Part shown: positions 49,363 through 60,601 of the stretch, in pieces
Position numbering within the stretch: the first letter of the stretch is position 1
How the letters are laid out: the number at the start of each line of letters is the position of its first letter
DNA from: Arachis hypogaea
Taxonomy: Eukaryota; Streptophyta; Magnoliopsida; Fabales; Fabaceae
Assembly: GCF_003086295.3 (NCBI RefSeq)
Contig: NC_092048.1
Coordinates: 110,252,276-110,316,275 of the forward strand
Direction: 5' to 3'
Length of the DNA: 64,000 nt
The notes under the pieces: model-generated
What the model was told of the DNA's origin: nothing
Databases searched by the model: none
The model's input: only the letters and a program-made list of their open reading frames with translations
Translations under genes and position numbers: made by a program

Positions 49363-50712
49363 CTATACTAGCCGAGATCCTGGGTAAACTGCCAGCTTGT
49401 GGCACATCAATTTAGGGTCTATGCCCGGCATGTCTGCGGCTTTCCATGCAAAGAGATCGACATTGTCTCTTAAGAACTGTATGAGCGAGTCTTTTATGTC
49501 TCCTTTTAAGATTGTGCCAATATTGGTTTTTTTGTCTGGGACATCCCCGATCTGGACTTTTTCTAATTCGCCTTTGGGTTGTGGATGGAGTTCTTCCCGC
49601 CCTCGAACTCCACCAAGTTTGATGGTGTGGAATTCTTCTCCTCTGCCTTTGAGGTTTAGACTTCCGTTATAACAGTGGCGCACCGTTTTCTGGTCTGCTT
49701 TTATTGTAGCTATTCCTTCTGTAGTTGGGAACTTCATGCACAGATGTGGAGTCGAGACTACTGCGCCGAGCTGATTTAACGTTGTCCGACCTATTAAGGC
49801 ATTGTAGGCTGAATTCACGTCGACCACGATGTAGTCTATATTGAGTGTCCTTGACCGGTTTCCTTTTCCAAAGGTTGTGTGTAGTGAGATGTACCCAAGT
49901 GGTTGGATTGGAGTGTCTCCTAGCCCGAACAGGCTGTTCGGGTATGCTCTGAGTTCTTTTTCTTCTAGGCCGAGTTTGTCGAAGGCAGTTTTGAACAAGA
50001 TGTCGGCCGAGCTTCCTTGGTTTACCAGTGTGCGGTGGAGATTTGCGTTGGCCAATGTGATAGTGATGACCATGGGATCCTCATGTCCCGAGATGATGCC
50101 GGCTGCGTCCTCTTTAGTAAAAGTGATTGTGGGGATGTCGGGTGCTTCCTCTCTTCCCTCGACATGATATACATCTTTAAGATGTCTTTTGCGAGATGAT
50201 TTGGAGATCCCTCCTCCTGCAAATCCGCCGTGTATCATGTGGACATGTCTCTCAGGTGTACGAGGTGGTCGTTCAGCCCGTTCGACATCTTCCTCCCTTC
50301 TTCTTTTTCTTGGTTTGTCTGCTCGGCTGGCTAAGTACCGATCTAACTTTCCCTCTCTCACCAGTTTTTCTATGACATTTTTTAAGTCGAAACATTCGTT
50401 GGTGGAATGTCCATAGATTCGATGGTATTCACAATATTCAGCCCGATTTTCTCCTCTTTTTTTGCTTTTGAGTGGTCGAGCTGGGGGTATCTTTTCAGTA
50501 TGGCATACTTCTCGGTAAACATCTACCAGAGATACCCGAAGAGGGGTGTAATTATGGTATTTCTTGATCTTTTCTCCATGCTGATATTCTTTTTTCTTGG
50601 ACTCTTTATCCTTATCTCGGGAGGAATAGGAGAATCCGGATTTTGAGGTCTCTCCTTGATACCAGGGCATTTTGGCCAGTTTCACTGACCTTTTCTTTAT
50701 GGTTTTAGGGTA
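49363..50712 (-). pseudogene. Element E gag C-terminus and protease, catalytic Asp changed
   Basis: The gag end has a zinc knuckle variant YCEYHRIYGHSTNECFDL (C-x2-H-x4-H-x4-C). The protease reads TLVNQGSSADILFKTAFDKL then YNALIGRTTLNQL. In this family the motif begins with a catalytic aspartate (V-D-x-G-S); here it is Asn (codon AAC at about 50018), a G-to-A change, so the protease is probably dead independently of the stops. A linker to RT (DLFAWKAADMPGIDP) follows. The N-terminal gag is cut by element F at about 50712. Confidence 0.85.
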
Positions 50713-53000
50713 GTTTCATGCACTTTCTTAAGAAATAAGCAAGTTTTGGGTAAATAATCACTTACATCTTGATTCAAGCAAACATTGTGAATTTTACATG
50801 ATTTCATGAGAATTATGCATGAATTAAATGACAAAATTGAATGATGGATGTCTCATAACTTGGATTAGAGCTTTGATGCACTTTATTGCTTGATTTCAGG
50901 ACAAAGGAAGCAAGGAAGAACCACGATTAGTAGCCACGTTAGTCTAGCTAACGTGACCACTAACGTGGAATAGAGGCTAGCTTGCAACATTAATGAGAAA
51001 AGTGATCGCCATTAACGCCTTCGTGAGCCATCATAGCCCACGTTAATTGCCACGTTAACTATGTTAATGTGGAAGCTAACATGGAAGAGAAGTAGAACTC
51101 CAACGTTAGTGGTAAAAGTAAGTGCCACTAACATTCCAAAGTGGCAGCGGGCCACATTAAGAGTCACGTTAACTCAGTTAACGTGAACTCTAACGTGGAT
51201 GAGGAAGATAATGCCAACGTTAGTGACACTCACCTTTGTCACTAACGTTGGAATAAGCTCATACTTGCCACGTTAAGAGTCACGTTAACCTAGTTAACGT
51301 GGACTTTAACGTGGAGGGAGCAAGGAATTACCAACGTTAGTGGCACTCACCTTTGTCACTAACGTTGGATTAAGCCACTATGAGCCACGTTAGTTGCCAC
51401 ATTAATTACATTAACGTGGAAGCTAACGTGGAGAAGAGGGATGATGAGCCAATGTTAGTGACACTCACCTTTGTCACTAACGTTGGAGATGGCTATCAAT
51501 ACCACGTTAGAAGTCACGTTAACCTAGTTAACGTGAACTCTAACGTGGAAAGTAGGGGCGCTTTGAAGCGTTAGTGACAAAGGTAAGTGTCACTAACACT
51601 CTCGAAGATTTAGCAAGCCTACGTTAAAGGCCACATTAACTATACTAACGTGCACTCTAACGTAGGAAGAAAGGGGTACTCTCAACGTTATTGGAAAAGG
51701 TAAACCCCAGTAACATTTACAAAGGACCAAGAAGCAACGTTAGTGGTCACGTTAGTGCCACTAACGTTGAAGTTAACGTGGACCATTTTTGGGTTAGGAA
51801 CGTTAGTGAAAAAGGTGATTGTCACTAACATTCTCGACCCCATAGTTTCACTTAACGTTAACGCCACTAACGCCCCAAGCTAAAGTCCATACCTACTGCA
51901 CATTTTCTCTGCAAGTAAAGCTGAGCCCACTAAAGAAGATAACTGCTTCAACTTAAGATCCAAAAGCCCATATCCAAGAGTTGAAGAAGCAACTAGAAGA
52001 TCAGAAGGATAGTATAAATAGGGAGAACTTTGAACTAGAAAAGGAGCTTTTGGGCATTATTAGAATTACTCTCTGTATTTTTACTTTCTCTGCAACTTCT
52101 AGTTTAACTTTTCAGAATGTATTCTCCATCTTTGTTTTCTATTCCCAGAGCTATGAACAACTAAACCCCTTTCATTGGGTTAGGGAGCTCTATTGTAATT
52201 TGATGGATCAATAATAGTTTTCATTATTCTTCTTCTTTCTTTTCTCTTGATTTTACTAGAAAGCTTTCAATCTTCATCCAATTGAGTAGTTATCTTGGAA
52301 AAGAAGCTATTCATACTTGGATCTCTTCGGAACCTTGGAAGAGGAATGAAGAGATCATGCTAGAAATGCTTTCTCATGTTGGACCAAATTGGGGTTTGGA
52401 CGGATATAGTGATATATAATCCTACCAACACTTTGATTTGGAAATACATGTGGTATAATCAGTGACCATACCTCATATCTTCTCATGAGCAATTGGACCA
52501 AGGAATTGGCTATTGATCAAGATTTGAGAGATTGAATTACCAAGGAATTGTAATTCAATCACTTAAGATTGCCAAGGAGATTAATGAATGCATTGATTGA
52601 GGAAGAGATGAAAATGAACTTGATCCGGAGGATGCAACATCTCCTAAGCCCAATGAACTCCCCATTTATGATCTTACCCATTCTCTTTAATTTCTGCCAA
52701 TTACCTTTATGATCATCTTCCCCATTCCCATTTAAGATTCTGTAATTTATTTTCCGTCATCTATTTTCAGCTCTTTATTTCCAGCATTTACATTTTCTGC
52801 TATTTATTTTTCCGTCATTTAATTTCCTGCAACTCTCAAACCAAATTCTGCTTAGCTCAACTAGAGCATTCCTCCAATTAAAGTTGCTTGACCAATCAAT
52901 CCCTGTGGGATTCGACCTCACTCTATTGTGAGTTTTTACTTGACGACAATTCGGTATACTTGCCGAGGGAGATTTGTTGAGAGACAAGTTTCCGTGCATC
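50713..53000 (+). repeat. Element F 5' LTR
   Basis: Contains a long array of CACGTTAA words (50930-51880), a TTAGGGAGCTC-type downstream part, and near its end the hairpins CTCAC-loop-GTGAG (52917-52932) and TCGG-TATACTTG-CCGA (52951-52966). Confidence 0.8.
50930..51880. repeat. Array of ACGTTA palindromic words in the LTR of F
   Basis: Two interleaved word types recur about every 45-60 bp: CCACGTTAACCTAGTTAACG (a near-perfect palindrome ending TGG) and CAACGTTAGTGGCACTCACC followed by TTTGTCACTAACGTTGG. More than ten modules; several degenerate copies read ACATTA in place of ACGTTA. Confidence 0.9.
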
Positions 53001-53006
53001 AAGTTT

Positions 53007-53024
53007 ATGGCGCCGTTGCCGGGG
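53007..53024 (+). other. Element F primer binding site, tRNA-Asp
   Basis: TGGCGCCGTTGCCGGGGA, exact, 6 bp after the LTR. Confidence 0.9.
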
Positions 53025-53298
53025 ATTGATTTTGTATCAACAATGATTAAATTGGTGGATAACTAGATTGAGCATTTTCTTTTTGTTTGATTTAGTTTCA
53101 TCTGAGTAATTTACTTTCAGTTTTAGTTATTTCATTTCCTTTACCTTTCACCCATTAGTGGTGTTACCTGCATTTTGTTTTAATATTTGGTTCACTGACC
53201 CACTAACTGTTTGATATATTGCATCACTCACACTAACAGCATTTCTGCAGAAAATATTGTCTGCATCTATCTTTCTTGCTTGTACCTTATTGGGTGTA
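53025..53298 (+). other. Element F leader
   Basis: Noncoding, T-rich, leads to a start codon at 53299. Confidence 0.55.
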
Positions 53299-53420
53299 TG
53301 ACAGGTAGAAGAAGCAGGGCTTCAACTTCCTTTGAATCTGAACCTGAGAGGACCTTCCTTAGATTAAGGAGGGAAGCAAGAGGGAAGAGAGTAGTTGGTG
53401 CTGAGGAAGAGGAGGAGTAC
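53299..53420 (+). pseudogene. Element F gag N-terminus, cut by element G
   Basis: MTGRRSRASTSFESEPERTF then LRLRREARGKRVV and an acidic run, ending at the G insertion. The phrase SEPERTF-LRLRREA resembles PEPERTLKRKLREA in the gags of A and C, so this is a related Athila-like gag. Only about 40 codons remain. Confidence 0.7.
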
Positions 53421-54874
53421 TGATAAACCCATATTTTATGATATATTTTGTGCTTAATTTGAGTGATTTATTCAATCCTTCACCCACTTATTCATATTAA
53501 TTGCATGGTTTTACTTCTCCTTCCTTATTATATGATGTATGTGAAAAACATGTTCCCTATGCTTTAAAATTAATTATTTTAATTACCTTTATTTCTATTC
53601 GATGCCGTGATTAGTGTGTCGAGTAGTTTCAGATCTTCTAAGGCAGGAATGACTCAAAGGATGGAAAGGAAACATACAAAAATGGAAGGAAAGCACAAAA
53701 CGGAGTCCTTAAAGAAACTGGCATCCACGCGATCGCATGGATGACGCGATCGCAAGCCAACCGCGAATCAACAGCGACGCGGCCGCATGACTGACGCGAC
53801 CGCATGACAAGAAAAGCTCCGAACTGACACGACCGCGTGACCCATGCAGACGCGTGACAGAGGCCACGCACCAGAAATTGTAGAAAACGCTCATAGCAAA
53901 TTCTGAGGCCCTTTTTGGCCCAAATCCAAGTCCAGAAGGCATAGACCAGAGGTTATGAAGTGAGGGAATGCATCCATCCAAGGAGAGCTCGCCAATTTTT
54001 ACTTTCCATGAATTAGATTTAGTTTTGAAAGAGGTTCTCTCCTCTCTCTTTAGGATTAGGATTTAGATTTAGGATTTTCATTCGCTTTCAGGATTATCTC
54101 TTTTGATCAGGTTCAATATTCCTTTTATTTACTTTTGCAAGCTACTTTATGAATCCTTTCATGTTACAGATTACTCTTTTATTAATGTTATTTGAGGTAT
54201 TTCAGTTTAATATTGATTTCTCTTATTTATGCTATTGTTGCTTTTACTCTGAAGACATTTTTATTCCAAGTACATTTATTTTTCTCCTTTTGGTCTTGGT
54301 TAAGAAATCAGTAATTCAAGAGTTATCAAACTCAAACGTGATTGATAATTGTTATCTTTGTTAATTGAATTGAACTTCAATAATCCCAATCTTTTCTTAG
54401 GAATTAAAATAGGATCCAAAGATCAAACCAATTAATCCCTTGACCCTCCTTTATCTTAGTAAAGGTTAACAAAGTGGAATTAAGATTCAATTCTCATCAT
54501 TATTGATAAGAATAGCCAAGATAGGACCTCTAATTTCTCATACCATTCCCAAAGTTTATTTATAGTCATTTATTTATTTCACTTGCTATTTAAATTACTT
54601 GTTCTTCGTTTACTTTAATTGCTAATTAAACTATTCGTTATTCATTCTTGAAACCCCCATTTACAATCTCCATAGCCAATAATAAGAACATACTTCCTTG
54701 CAGTTCCTTGAGAAGACGACCCGAGGTTTGAATACTCGGTTATCAATTATAAAAGGGGTTTGTTACTTGTGACAACCAAAAGGTTTGTACGAAGGGATTT
54801 TTGTTAGTTTAGAAACTATATCTACAACGCGACTGTTTTATTAAAATTCTTTACTGGCAAAAATCCTAAGGTCA
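53421..54874 (+). repeat. Element G 5' LTR
   Basis: 1454 bp. Contains a CpG word array (53725-53870) and, near the end, the stems CCGAG/CTCGG (54721-54739) and TTGT/ACAA around TACTTGTG (54760-54775). Shares short blocks with H's LTR, for example TTCGATGCCGTGA. Confidence 0.85.
53728..53868. repeat. ACGCGATCGCATG word array in the LTR of G
   Basis: About six words: ACGCGATCGCATGGATG, ACGCGATCGCAAG, ACGCGGCCGCATGACTG, ACGCGACCGCATGAC, ACACGACCGCGTGAC, AGACGCGTGAC. CpG-dense island in an AT-rich LTR. Confidence 0.88.
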
Positions 54875-54877
54875 AAA

Positions 54878-54895
54878 TGGCGCCGTTGCCGGGGA
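54878..54895 (+). other. Element G primer binding site, tRNA-Asp
   Basis: TGGCGCCGTTGCCGGGGA, exact, 3 bp after the LTR. Confidence 0.9.
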
Positions 54896-54989
54896 ACTGC
54901 TAACGTGTGCCTTATTATTGGTTATTGTAAATATTTTTCTTTTACTTGTTTATTTATTTCTGTTTTTCCTTTTTAATTTTATTTGCTAC

Positions 54990-55237
54990 TATGAACTCTC
55001 ACCCCTCTCGCTTTGAGTTTGGTTCTAACTTTGTTGAAGGAAATAGAAGTTACAGCAGGAATCTGCATCAAGGTCAGACCAATCAAAGATGGATGGAGCC
55101 AAGAGGATCTAATCAACCCTTCAGGCAACAACACCCCTCCAAGATATCATGGACAACGACCATTCTACAATGCACTAGCCATATATGACCCTACCTTGAC
55201 CCTAACCCCATTACAACCTAAGGAAAAGACCTCATGA
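54990..55237 (+). pseudogene. Element G short gag-like leader frame
   Basis: MNSHPSRFEFGSNFVEGNRS, then QGQTNQRWMEPRGSNQPFRQ; a frame change near 55140 continues as YHGQRPFYNALAIYDP to TGA. No known catalytic domain. It resembles the Q- and Y-rich leader proteins of non-autonomous legume retrotransposons, but I cannot name it. Confidence 0.45.
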
Positions 55238-55677
55238 TAATTGTATGCATGCATTGAATAATTGTTGATTGTTAGATGAAAAACAATTCTTGGAAAGCAT
55301 GATTAGGGGAGAATTGAGAGAATAAACCCCAAACACCGAGTGATTAGAGTGCAAACACTTCCGCCGAGGGTTCGATGCTCAATCCTTTGATTCCCGGCTC
55401 TCGCGAGCATTCCTCATGCAAGGTTTCACATATTGCATTTGATGCTTAGAAAGTGGCAAGTCCTATGCTTTGACCATCGTTGTACCCCATGTGCTTGCAT
55501 ATGTCCTAAGAAGGTTAATTTGCTCCCAACCAATTGGATAGTGGCACTAGTCATAGTTGCATGCATATAAGTAGGTTGCACTTCATGAGTCTTATACTTT
55601 TGCAATCCCTCGGTCTTCTGTGTTTCTTTGCATTTCTCTAAGCATGAGGACATGCTAGGATCTAAGTGTGAGGAGGT
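55238..55677 (+). other. Detached 3' end of an H-type element, with polypurine tract
   Basis: Noncoding. It ends in AAGTGTGAGGAGGT (55664-55677), a polypurine tract directly before the H LTR. So this LTR has both a 3'-end signal upstream and a primer site downstream. Confidence 0.6.
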
Positions 55678-57480
55678 TGACAAACCCCAACTTGAGGGTT
55701 TATCTTGTGCTGATTTCAGGGGTTTTATCAATGATTCCACACACTTTCTATATGAAAATACAAGATTTTGCATTCCTTTCCTAGTTTCGCCTCATGAATG
55801 AAAACATGCTTATTTCGCACTAAAATAGATACATTTCCAATCTTCTCTTGATGCCATTCGATGCCGTGACTTGTGTGTTAAGTGGTTTCAGGATATAGAG
55901 TAGGAATGGACCGAAAGAGAGAAGGAAGACGGGTACAAAGGAAGGAAGCATGAGGATTAAGCTTTGGAGATTTCCACATGGGCGCGTGCGCGCACCTTGC
56001 GCGCCCGCGCGGATAGGGCAACGTGGAGCCGAAGCCAAGAGCCGGCTTGAGAAGCGGCTAAGCCAGGATCTTCATGGGCGCGCACGCGTACATCACGCCT
56101 CCGCGCACATTACAAGACGTCTCAACGGCGCGTGCGCGCCGATTTGCAAATATGATTTTTTAAGAAGTCACGTGACTTAGGCATGGAGGCAGTTAAGGAT
56201 TTCACTCTTGGAGAAACACCTTGGCGGGAAAAGCTTAAGAAGACCAAAGGAACAAGGGTTAAGGACACTTTTAGTTCATTTTCTAGATCTAGATTTTTTG
56301 GGGAGAGAGGAAAGTTAGTTACACTTTTGGGAGGAAGAAGAGGGAGATTCCAAGCTTCACTAGGGTTCATCCTCTTCTAATTTCTGAATTTTCAATGACT
56401 TTTTGGGTGAGATCCATTACAATTCTCACTCCACTTTGTTCATGTCATAGATTTTCTTCTCCAATTTCAAGTAGTAGATACAATTGATCAATTCTCATAG
56501 ATCTAGAATTCAACTTTGTAATTTTGGATTTCATCTCTATTTTAGATTTTCATTGCTACTCTTTGAGACTTGTTGTTAGATCTTTGTGTTGCAATACTTT
56601 CAATTCAACTTTTCTTCTTATTTTACTATGACTTTCCTTCTTGCTCACCACATGTTTGATAAAATGACAACACTAGATATAGAGTAGAATTTTCACACTT
56701 GGCATAGGGTTTGGTCCTTGGAAGAAGTTGAATAGTTGTATCGATAGTTGATTTGGAATTAGGGATTGCTAATTGGCTTGGAGTGCACTAAAGCTAGATT
56801 CCCATAAGGTGAAGCTAGGACTTGTGACTCAAGTTGATTGCTTTCATTTGACTTCCTTCTATACCTAGGGGATAACTAAATGAAGCAAGGCCTAATTATT
56901 GTCAATATTGAATAGACTATAAGGATAGAAATTCTAATGCCAACACTAAGCCAAGTCTTTTGATAATTGATTGTTTGTTTCTCATTACTTGCTAAAACCT
57001 TCAAAGAATTCCAACAAAGCTTACTAAATCAATAAGATGCACACTTTGGCAATTCCAAGGGAGAACGACTCGGGGGACTAGTACTCTCGGATACAACAAA
57101 GGAATTAGATAACTCAAGTGTCACTAATTACTCTACCTAGGCCAAGAGGAACAAAATCTAACTAATAGCTATAAGAGGCATTTCATCAAAAACATAGAGT
57201 GCAATACAAGTAAACACATAAATTTGCAAGAATTAAAGAGAGATCTAACTACAAAGGCAAGAGGTCCACAATAGAAAACTAAATCAATCATGAAACAACA
57301 AAGAACTTACCGATTGTATTGAAGGAGAAATGTAGATCTACAAAAGAGAATTCACAAACTACAAACTAGTACTCTCGGATATAGATTGTAGATTTGTTTG
57401 ATGAATGATTTTGCGTCGGTTTAGACTATACTACGATTGATCATTTGATAATTTCTATACCGGCAAAAATTCATTTGTCA
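55678..57480 (+). repeat. Element H LTR
   Basis: 1803 bp, TGACAAACCC to TTGTCA. It carries a GCGCGTGCGCGC word array at 55980-56135. Confidence 0.82.
55980..56138. repeat. GCGCGTGCGCGC word array in the LTR of H
   Basis: Words GGGCGCGTGCGCGCACC, TGCGCGCCCGCGCGG, GGGCGCGCACGCGTAC and GGCGCGTGCGCGCCG at 20-70 bp spacing; an extremely CpG-rich island. Confidence 0.88.
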
Positions 57481-57483
57481 AAA

Positions 57484-57501
57484 TGGCGCCGTTGCCGGGG
57501 A
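57484..57501 (+). other. Element H primer binding site, tRNA-Asp
   Basis: TGGCGCCGTTGCCGGGGA, exact, 3 bp after the LTR. Confidence 0.9.
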
Positions 57502-57604
57502 GTTTGCTTAGTGTGCCATGTTATTGTTTTGGATTAAGTGTGTATATATGTACATAGTGCACTTCATTGTAAATTGCTTAATTGATTAACTCCTCATCGT
57601 TACA

Positions 57605-59239
57605 ATGAATTCCATTTCCCCTTCATTGCATGACGCGTTCACAACCGAATCCGAGCTTAGCCCCTTTTGATCCGGAAATAGAACGAACTTTGTTTCATAT
57701 TAGGCAAGCTCGGAGGCAGCTAAGATTTGGAAGGGTGAAGAGGTTTTCACCACCTCAACCACCTTACTACAAGTGAACATTGAACCGTCACTCAAAGAAG
57801 GCATTAATCATACTCCCACCAATCTCACTAACAACACTTCTTTTGTTTTAGGTACTAATACCATGGACGCTCCAAGGAGAGTTACTATCAAGGAAGCGGG
57901 TGCACCGGATTATGTCCTTCAACCCCTTCATGTAACTCACCCCAATTTGAATGCGAACTTTGAATTGAAGACCGCTTTGATCAATCTCCTACCCAAGTTT
58001 CACGGACTTCCCGCACAAGACCCTATTCGACATCTCAAGGACTTTCATCGCATATGCTCAACTACTAGACGAGAAGGTTCCGATGAAGTTGCTATATGGT
58101 TGTTTGCTTTCCCTTTCTCTCTTGAGGACAAGGCCAAAGAATGGTTCTACACTCTCTCTAGTGAAGTTACCTCCGATTGGGACCTACTTAGAAGGGGATT
58201 CTTGGATAAATTCTTGCCCCCGGAAAAGATGGATAGGCTAAGGAAAGAAATGTCTTGTATTGTGCAAGGTGAGACGGAACCACTATATGAGTATTGGGAA
58301 CGGTTTCGCAAACTACTAGATGCGTGCCCTAATCACATGCTCGACACTCAAGTATTGCTTGGATACATATGTCAAGGGATGTGAGAGCAAGATAGAACCC
58401 TCTTGGACACTTCTAGCAATGGTTCTTTGTCCAAATATAAAACCGCGGAGGAGGCATGGCAACTTATTATTGACTTAGCCGAATCCAATCAACATATGAG
58501 GCGAAGAGTCAACCGTCCAAGGACCGTGAACGAGGTATCAACTAGTAGTGAAGCCACCGCTCTAACTCAATCCTTGAATGAGATGACATCCGTCTTGAGG
58601 CAACTCCAATTGAATCAACAACAACCACAACAACCTCAATCATATCAACAACACCCTCCACCATCTCAACAACACAACCAACAACAATTGGTCCCTCAAC
58701 GAGTATGTGGCATTTGCTCTTGCTACTCTCACTACACGGATGAGTGCCCAAACCTTCAAGAAGACAACACTTTGGCGGCCACCCATAATTTCTATGACCG
58801 CCCCAATCAAGGGTACTACCAAGGAGGTAATCCTAACCAAGGGCACCCTTATCAAGGAGGAGGCTACAACCAAGGTAGTGGACACAATAATCAAAATTGG
58901 AAAGACAATCATCAACAAGGGAATAGGGATAACAACAACAATGGAGGAGGTCAAAGATGGAACAACAACTCATAAAATTTCTCACAAAACCGACCATACA
59001 ACTTACAAAATCAACCATACAATCAACAAAACCCACAAAGAAACTACCAAACATATCAACCACCACATCAAAGACCACCGCCCAATCAATCACAAGCTCC
59101 TCAACTCACATATGCAACCACCCCCTCCAACCAAGACGAAACACTCCGGACCGTCATCCAAGGCCAAAAGGAATTACAGAACACACTTGCTTCCGGCCTC
59201 ACCGGCCTCACCTCTACACTACAAGCTCTTCTTGCATGC
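57605..59239 (+). pseudogene. Element H gag
   Basis: ATG at 57605; frame changes in the first 170 bp, then one phase from 57773. Gag domain: LPKFHGLPAQDPIRHLKDFH, FAFPFSLEDKAKEWFYTL, EPLYEYWERFRKLLDACP. A zinc knuckle CGICSCYSHYTDEC (C-x2-C-x4-H-x4-C) is at about 58705-58746, so unlike A, B and C this gag has a nucleic-acid-binding knuckle. The tail is Q-, N- and G-rich. In-frame stops: TGA at 58382-58384 and TAA at 58973-58975. Confidence 0.85.
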
Positions 59240-60601
59240 ATGGACACACCATCAACCCCCACTCCTCAACCCCCAATCCAAAGTGTCATTCCCTCTCAAC
59301 CTCAACCAAACCCAAAGGGGGGCATCAATGCCATCACCCTTAGATCCGGTACACAACTAAAAGAGAAGGAAGCAAAGGACCCAAGTCCTATCACAACCGC
59401 CCAAGGGGAAGAGAGAATAGATATAGAAGAGGTAGTGGAAGAGGAGACACCACAAGCCACAGTTGAAGATGAAGCCCAACCAACAAGGGAGACAACCAAG
59501 GCCAAAAGAACCTTGGAAGAAGAAATTGCTCAACCACTTACATTTCCAACACTTGCAAAGAAAGCAAAAAAGCGCATAGAACTCGACCCCAAAATGGTAG
59601 AAATGTTCAAGAAAGTTGAGGTAACCATCCCCCTCTTCGATGCCATCCATCAAGTTCCTAGATATGCTAAATTCCTCAAAGATTTATGCATAAACAAGGA
59701 TAGAATTCTTGAATTGGAAACCATCCCATTGGGGAGTTCTATTTCCGCTTTGATGGGAACATTACCGGAGAAGTGTGATGACCCGGGCCCTTGTATGGTC
59801 ACTTGCACCGTCAATGGAGTTCAATTTAGAGATTGTATGTGTGACCTCGGAGCATGTGTTAGTATCATGCCGCTCTCCGTTTATCGGGTATTAAACTTGT
59901 CCCCACTAAAAAGGTCGACGGCAAGATTTGTCCTAGCGGATAAAAGCATAATAACCGTAGCGGGTGTTGCGGAAGATGTATTGGTGAATATAAAGGGGTT
60001 GGTGTTTCCGATTGACTTCTATGTCCTTGAAATGCCGTCAAGCGAAACCGAGAGAGCATCCTCTATCCTACTTGGAAGGCCCTTCTTGAGAACTTCTAGA
60101 TTTAAGCTTGATGCTTACTCGGGGAACTACTCATTTGAAATTGATGGAAGAATTGTAAGCTTTAGCCTAGAGGAAGCAATGAAGCATCCACCGGAGAACC
60201 ATTCTCTATTTCGGTGTGACCCAATCGATAACATAGTAGCCGAAGTGCATCTTGCAAGATTAGATGAGAAGTACATGGTCAAAGAGGCAAATGAAGAGTC
60301 AAGCGAACTAAATACCACACATCATACAAGCCATCCGGAGACTCAAACTTCAAGGAATGACAAGAAGATGGAATTGAAGCCACTACCACCTCACTTAAGG
60401 TATTCATACCTTGATGAAGCCGAAAAGCTACCCGTGATAATTGCACAAGAGTTAACTCCTCAACAAGAAGAAAAATTGCTGAATGTATTGAGGAAAAACA
60501 AAAGGGCAATTGGGTGGAGTTTGGCGGATCTAGTGGGAATAAGCCCCCAAGTATGCGAGCACCGCATATTTCTTGAAGAAGGAGCAAGACCGGTCCGATA
60601 A
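59240..60601 (+). pseudogene. Element H protease and linker
   Basis: Acidic linker, then an aspartic protease with CMCDLGACVSIMPLSVYRVL (D-L-G) and ILLGRPFLRTSRFKLD, then the linker ending near the RT N-terminus. TAA after RPVR at 60599-60601. The protease would process gag-pol in the particle. Confidence 0.85.

Larger units (their letters stand above)
44938..50712 (-). mobile_element. Element E: Tat/Retand-like Ty3-gypsy retrotransposon, partial
   Basis: Minus-strand interior of an element with gag, protease, RT, RNase H, a second archaeal-type RNase H and integrase, and a 3' region with tandem repeats. The second RNase H is the mark of the Tat branch (Ogre, Retand). B interrupts it on the left and F in gag on the right, so both LTRs lie outside the window. 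All coding parts remain in one frame, cut only by stops. Confidence 0.88.
50713..53420 (+). mobile_element. Element F: LTR retrotransposon, 5' part only
   Basis: 5' LTR of about 2.29 kb (start near 50713, end CATCA at 53000), tRNA-Asp primer site, leader and the first codons of gag, then cut by element G. The exact left end is uncertain because the terminal TG is not clear (GGGTAGTTTCATGC) and no second copy is in the window. Confidence 0.8.
53421..55237 (+). mobile_element. Element G: LTR retrotransposon, 5' part only
   Basis: 5' LTR 53421-54874 (TGATAAACCC to AGGTCA), tRNA-Asp primer site at 54878-54895, leader and a short frame starting at 54990. Its identity is lost near 55237 where sequence of another element's 3' end begins. 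No G-type 3' LTR is in the window. Confidence 0.75.

Noticed and set aside
50930..51880. F array as a centromeric or subtelomeric satellite
   Set aside because: Modules vary in length and are confined to an LTR that ends at a clear primer site; not a homogeneous long tandem array.
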